Part shown: one piece after another, positions 63,656 to 64,000 of the stretch
How positions within the stretch are numbered: position 1 is the stretch's first letter
Layout of the letters: each line of letters begins with the position of its first letter
NCBI GenBank assembly: GCA_966250015.1
Contig: CBINFS010000019.1
Span: 1-64,000 of the forward strand
Source of the DNA: CBINFS01 sp966250015
GTDB lineage: Bacteria; Bacteroidota; Rhodothermia; Rhodothermales; DASSAV01
Direction: 5' to 3'
Length of the DNA: 64,000 bases
The notes under the pieces: model-generated
Databases searched by the model: none
Seen by the model: only the letters and a program-made list of their open reading frames with translations
Told to the model about the DNA's origin: nothing
Made by a program: the position numbers and the translations under genes

Positions 63656-63953
63656 GCGCCCGTAGCTCAACTGGATAGAGCAGCGGACTTCTACGGCAAG
63701 TGGGCCCCGGAGGAGAAATCTTTCGGGTGTAAGTGGTCAAATTCGGGGAAACCTAAGGGCCGGAAACCCGTTCGCGTGGTACGGCCTACGGCAATCCCGA
63801 GCCAAGTCTCGATTGATCGAGGAAGGTGTAGAGACTAGACGGCCACCACCTACGTCCCGCCGAGCGGGATAGGGTGAAGGGATAGTCCGGGAAGCCGGGA
63901 AACCGGTGCAAACCTGAATCCGCAGGTTGCAGGTTCGAGTCCTGCCGGGCGTA
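63656..63953 (+). tRNA. tRNA-Arg(UCU), interrupted by a group I intron
   Basis: Exons 63656-63692 and 63917-63953. Joined, they give acceptor GCGCCCG/CGGGCGT (with a G-U end pair), D arm, anticodon stem GCGGA/TCCGC, loop CTTCTAA with anticodon TCT, T arm GCAGG-TTCGAGT-CCTGC and discriminator A. All cloverleaf arms form only if 224 bases are removed directly after the anticodon. CCA is not encoded. Confidence 0.93.
63693..63916 (+). other. Group I intron (IC3-like) in tRNA-Arg
   Basis: 224 bases inserted after the third anticodon base. Internal guide GGAGG (63709-63713) pairs with exon CTTCT, with the conserved U-G pair at the splice site. P3 GTGGTC (63733-63738)/GGCCAC (63841-63846); P7 GACTA (63833-63837)/TAGTC (63883-63887); P9-like CCGG-GAAA-CCGG hairpin; last base is G (63916). 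Core blocks CAAATTCGGGGAAACCTAAG and GAAGGTGTAGAGACTAGACG are very close to the Azoarcus tRNA-Ile intron. There is no endonuclease gene. It should splice with guanosine as cofactor. Confidence 0.92.
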
Positions 63954-63965
63954 CAGAAACGATAT

Positions 63966-64000
63966 GGTGACGTGGCCGAGGGGCTAGGCAAAGGTCTGCA
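63966..64000 (+). tRNA. tRNA-Cys(GCA), partial
   Basis: GGTGACGTGGCCGAG is a usual tRNA-Cys start, followed by the D arm and the anticodon-stem start AGGT, loop opening CTGCA with anticodon GCA. The gene is cut by the end of the window, so the 3' half is not seen. Confidence 0.75.

Noticed and set aside
63549..63740. Minus-strand open frame over tRNA-Pro and the tRNA-Arg 5' exon (contains GFEPTTFCSQSRRATG)
   Set aside because: This is the well-known artefact translation of antisense tRNA-Pro/tRNA-Arg genes, not a protein.
63737..63991. Minus-strand open frame over the tRNA-Arg 3' exon and intron (contains GRTRTCNLRI)
   Set aside because: Antisense tRNA translation artefact; the region is fully explained by the tRNA and group I intron.

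Overview
The window is chromosomal DNA from a moderately GC-rich member of the Bacteroidota in the broad sense, most likely the Rhodothermia/Balneolia side of the phylum. The evidence is lineage-specific gene content. There is a PorX-type response regulator (type IX secretion control), a DUF4295 ribosomal protein directly behind rpmG, a Rho factor with a long Arg/Asn/Asp-rich insertion, a carbamoyltransferase/SxtJ/DUF5989 trio, TonB and outer-membrane barrel proteins, and weak ribosome binding sites. Almost every gene is a housekeeping or common envelope gene. I see no transposase, prophage, CRISPR array or restriction system.

Layout. 0-11 kb: a kinase-less PASTA membrane protein, pyrR, a small secreted protein, a Fur-family regulator, tmk, a large TPR protein, a DUF368 lipid-carrier transporter, an SDR dehydrogenase with an OmpA-like lipoprotein, pgeF, an HDOD protein and aroE. 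11-23 kb: a small membrane protein, a DUF1080 lipoprotein with a TonB-dependent receptor, nadE, ruvA, a dihaem cytochrome c, typA, a CbpA-type co-chaperone, a biotin carboxylase, an O-methyltransferase and an unrecognised protein. 23-36 kb: porX-tsaE-folC, rho, a HAD phosphatase, an MFS exporter, recJ and a hybrid histidine kinase. 36-47 kb: the carbamoyltransferase trio, a DinB/YfiT protein, a HTH coiled-coil protein, an M14 peptidase, a class A penicillin-binding protein, a stand-alone RAM domain, a NUDIX/epimerase pair and a TerB-like protein. 47-63 kb: moeA, pgi, a double UspA protein, comEC, nusB, a metallophosphatase, two outer-membrane barrels, ychF, a LolC/E-type permease, a phosphosulfolactate-synthase homologue, the rpmB-rpmG-DUF4295 ribosomal operon and a CopB-type copper ATPase.

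The most striking element is at the right edge, in a tRNA cluster Pro(UGG)-Arg(UCU)-Cys(GCA, cut by the window end). The tRNA-Arg gene is interrupted directly after its anticodon by a compact 224-nt group I intron. Its core closely resembles that of the Azoarcus tRNA-Ile intron. A guide sequence (GGAGG) that pairs with the 5' exon (with a U-G at the splice site), the P3 and P7 helices, a GAAA-capped P9-like hairpin and the terminal G can all be found by eye. A decayed tRNA-Pro-like copy lies just upstream of the cluster.

Cell wall and envelope genes are frequent (PASTA protein, DUF368, pgeF, PBP1A, OmpA-like lipoprotein, Lol-type permease, barrels), but they are scattered single genes, not one pathway. 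Gene ends are tightly packed: several convergent pairs overlap or nearly touch. Clear intrinsic terminators follow the cytochrome c gene and rho, and one follows the small secreted-protein gene on the minus strand.
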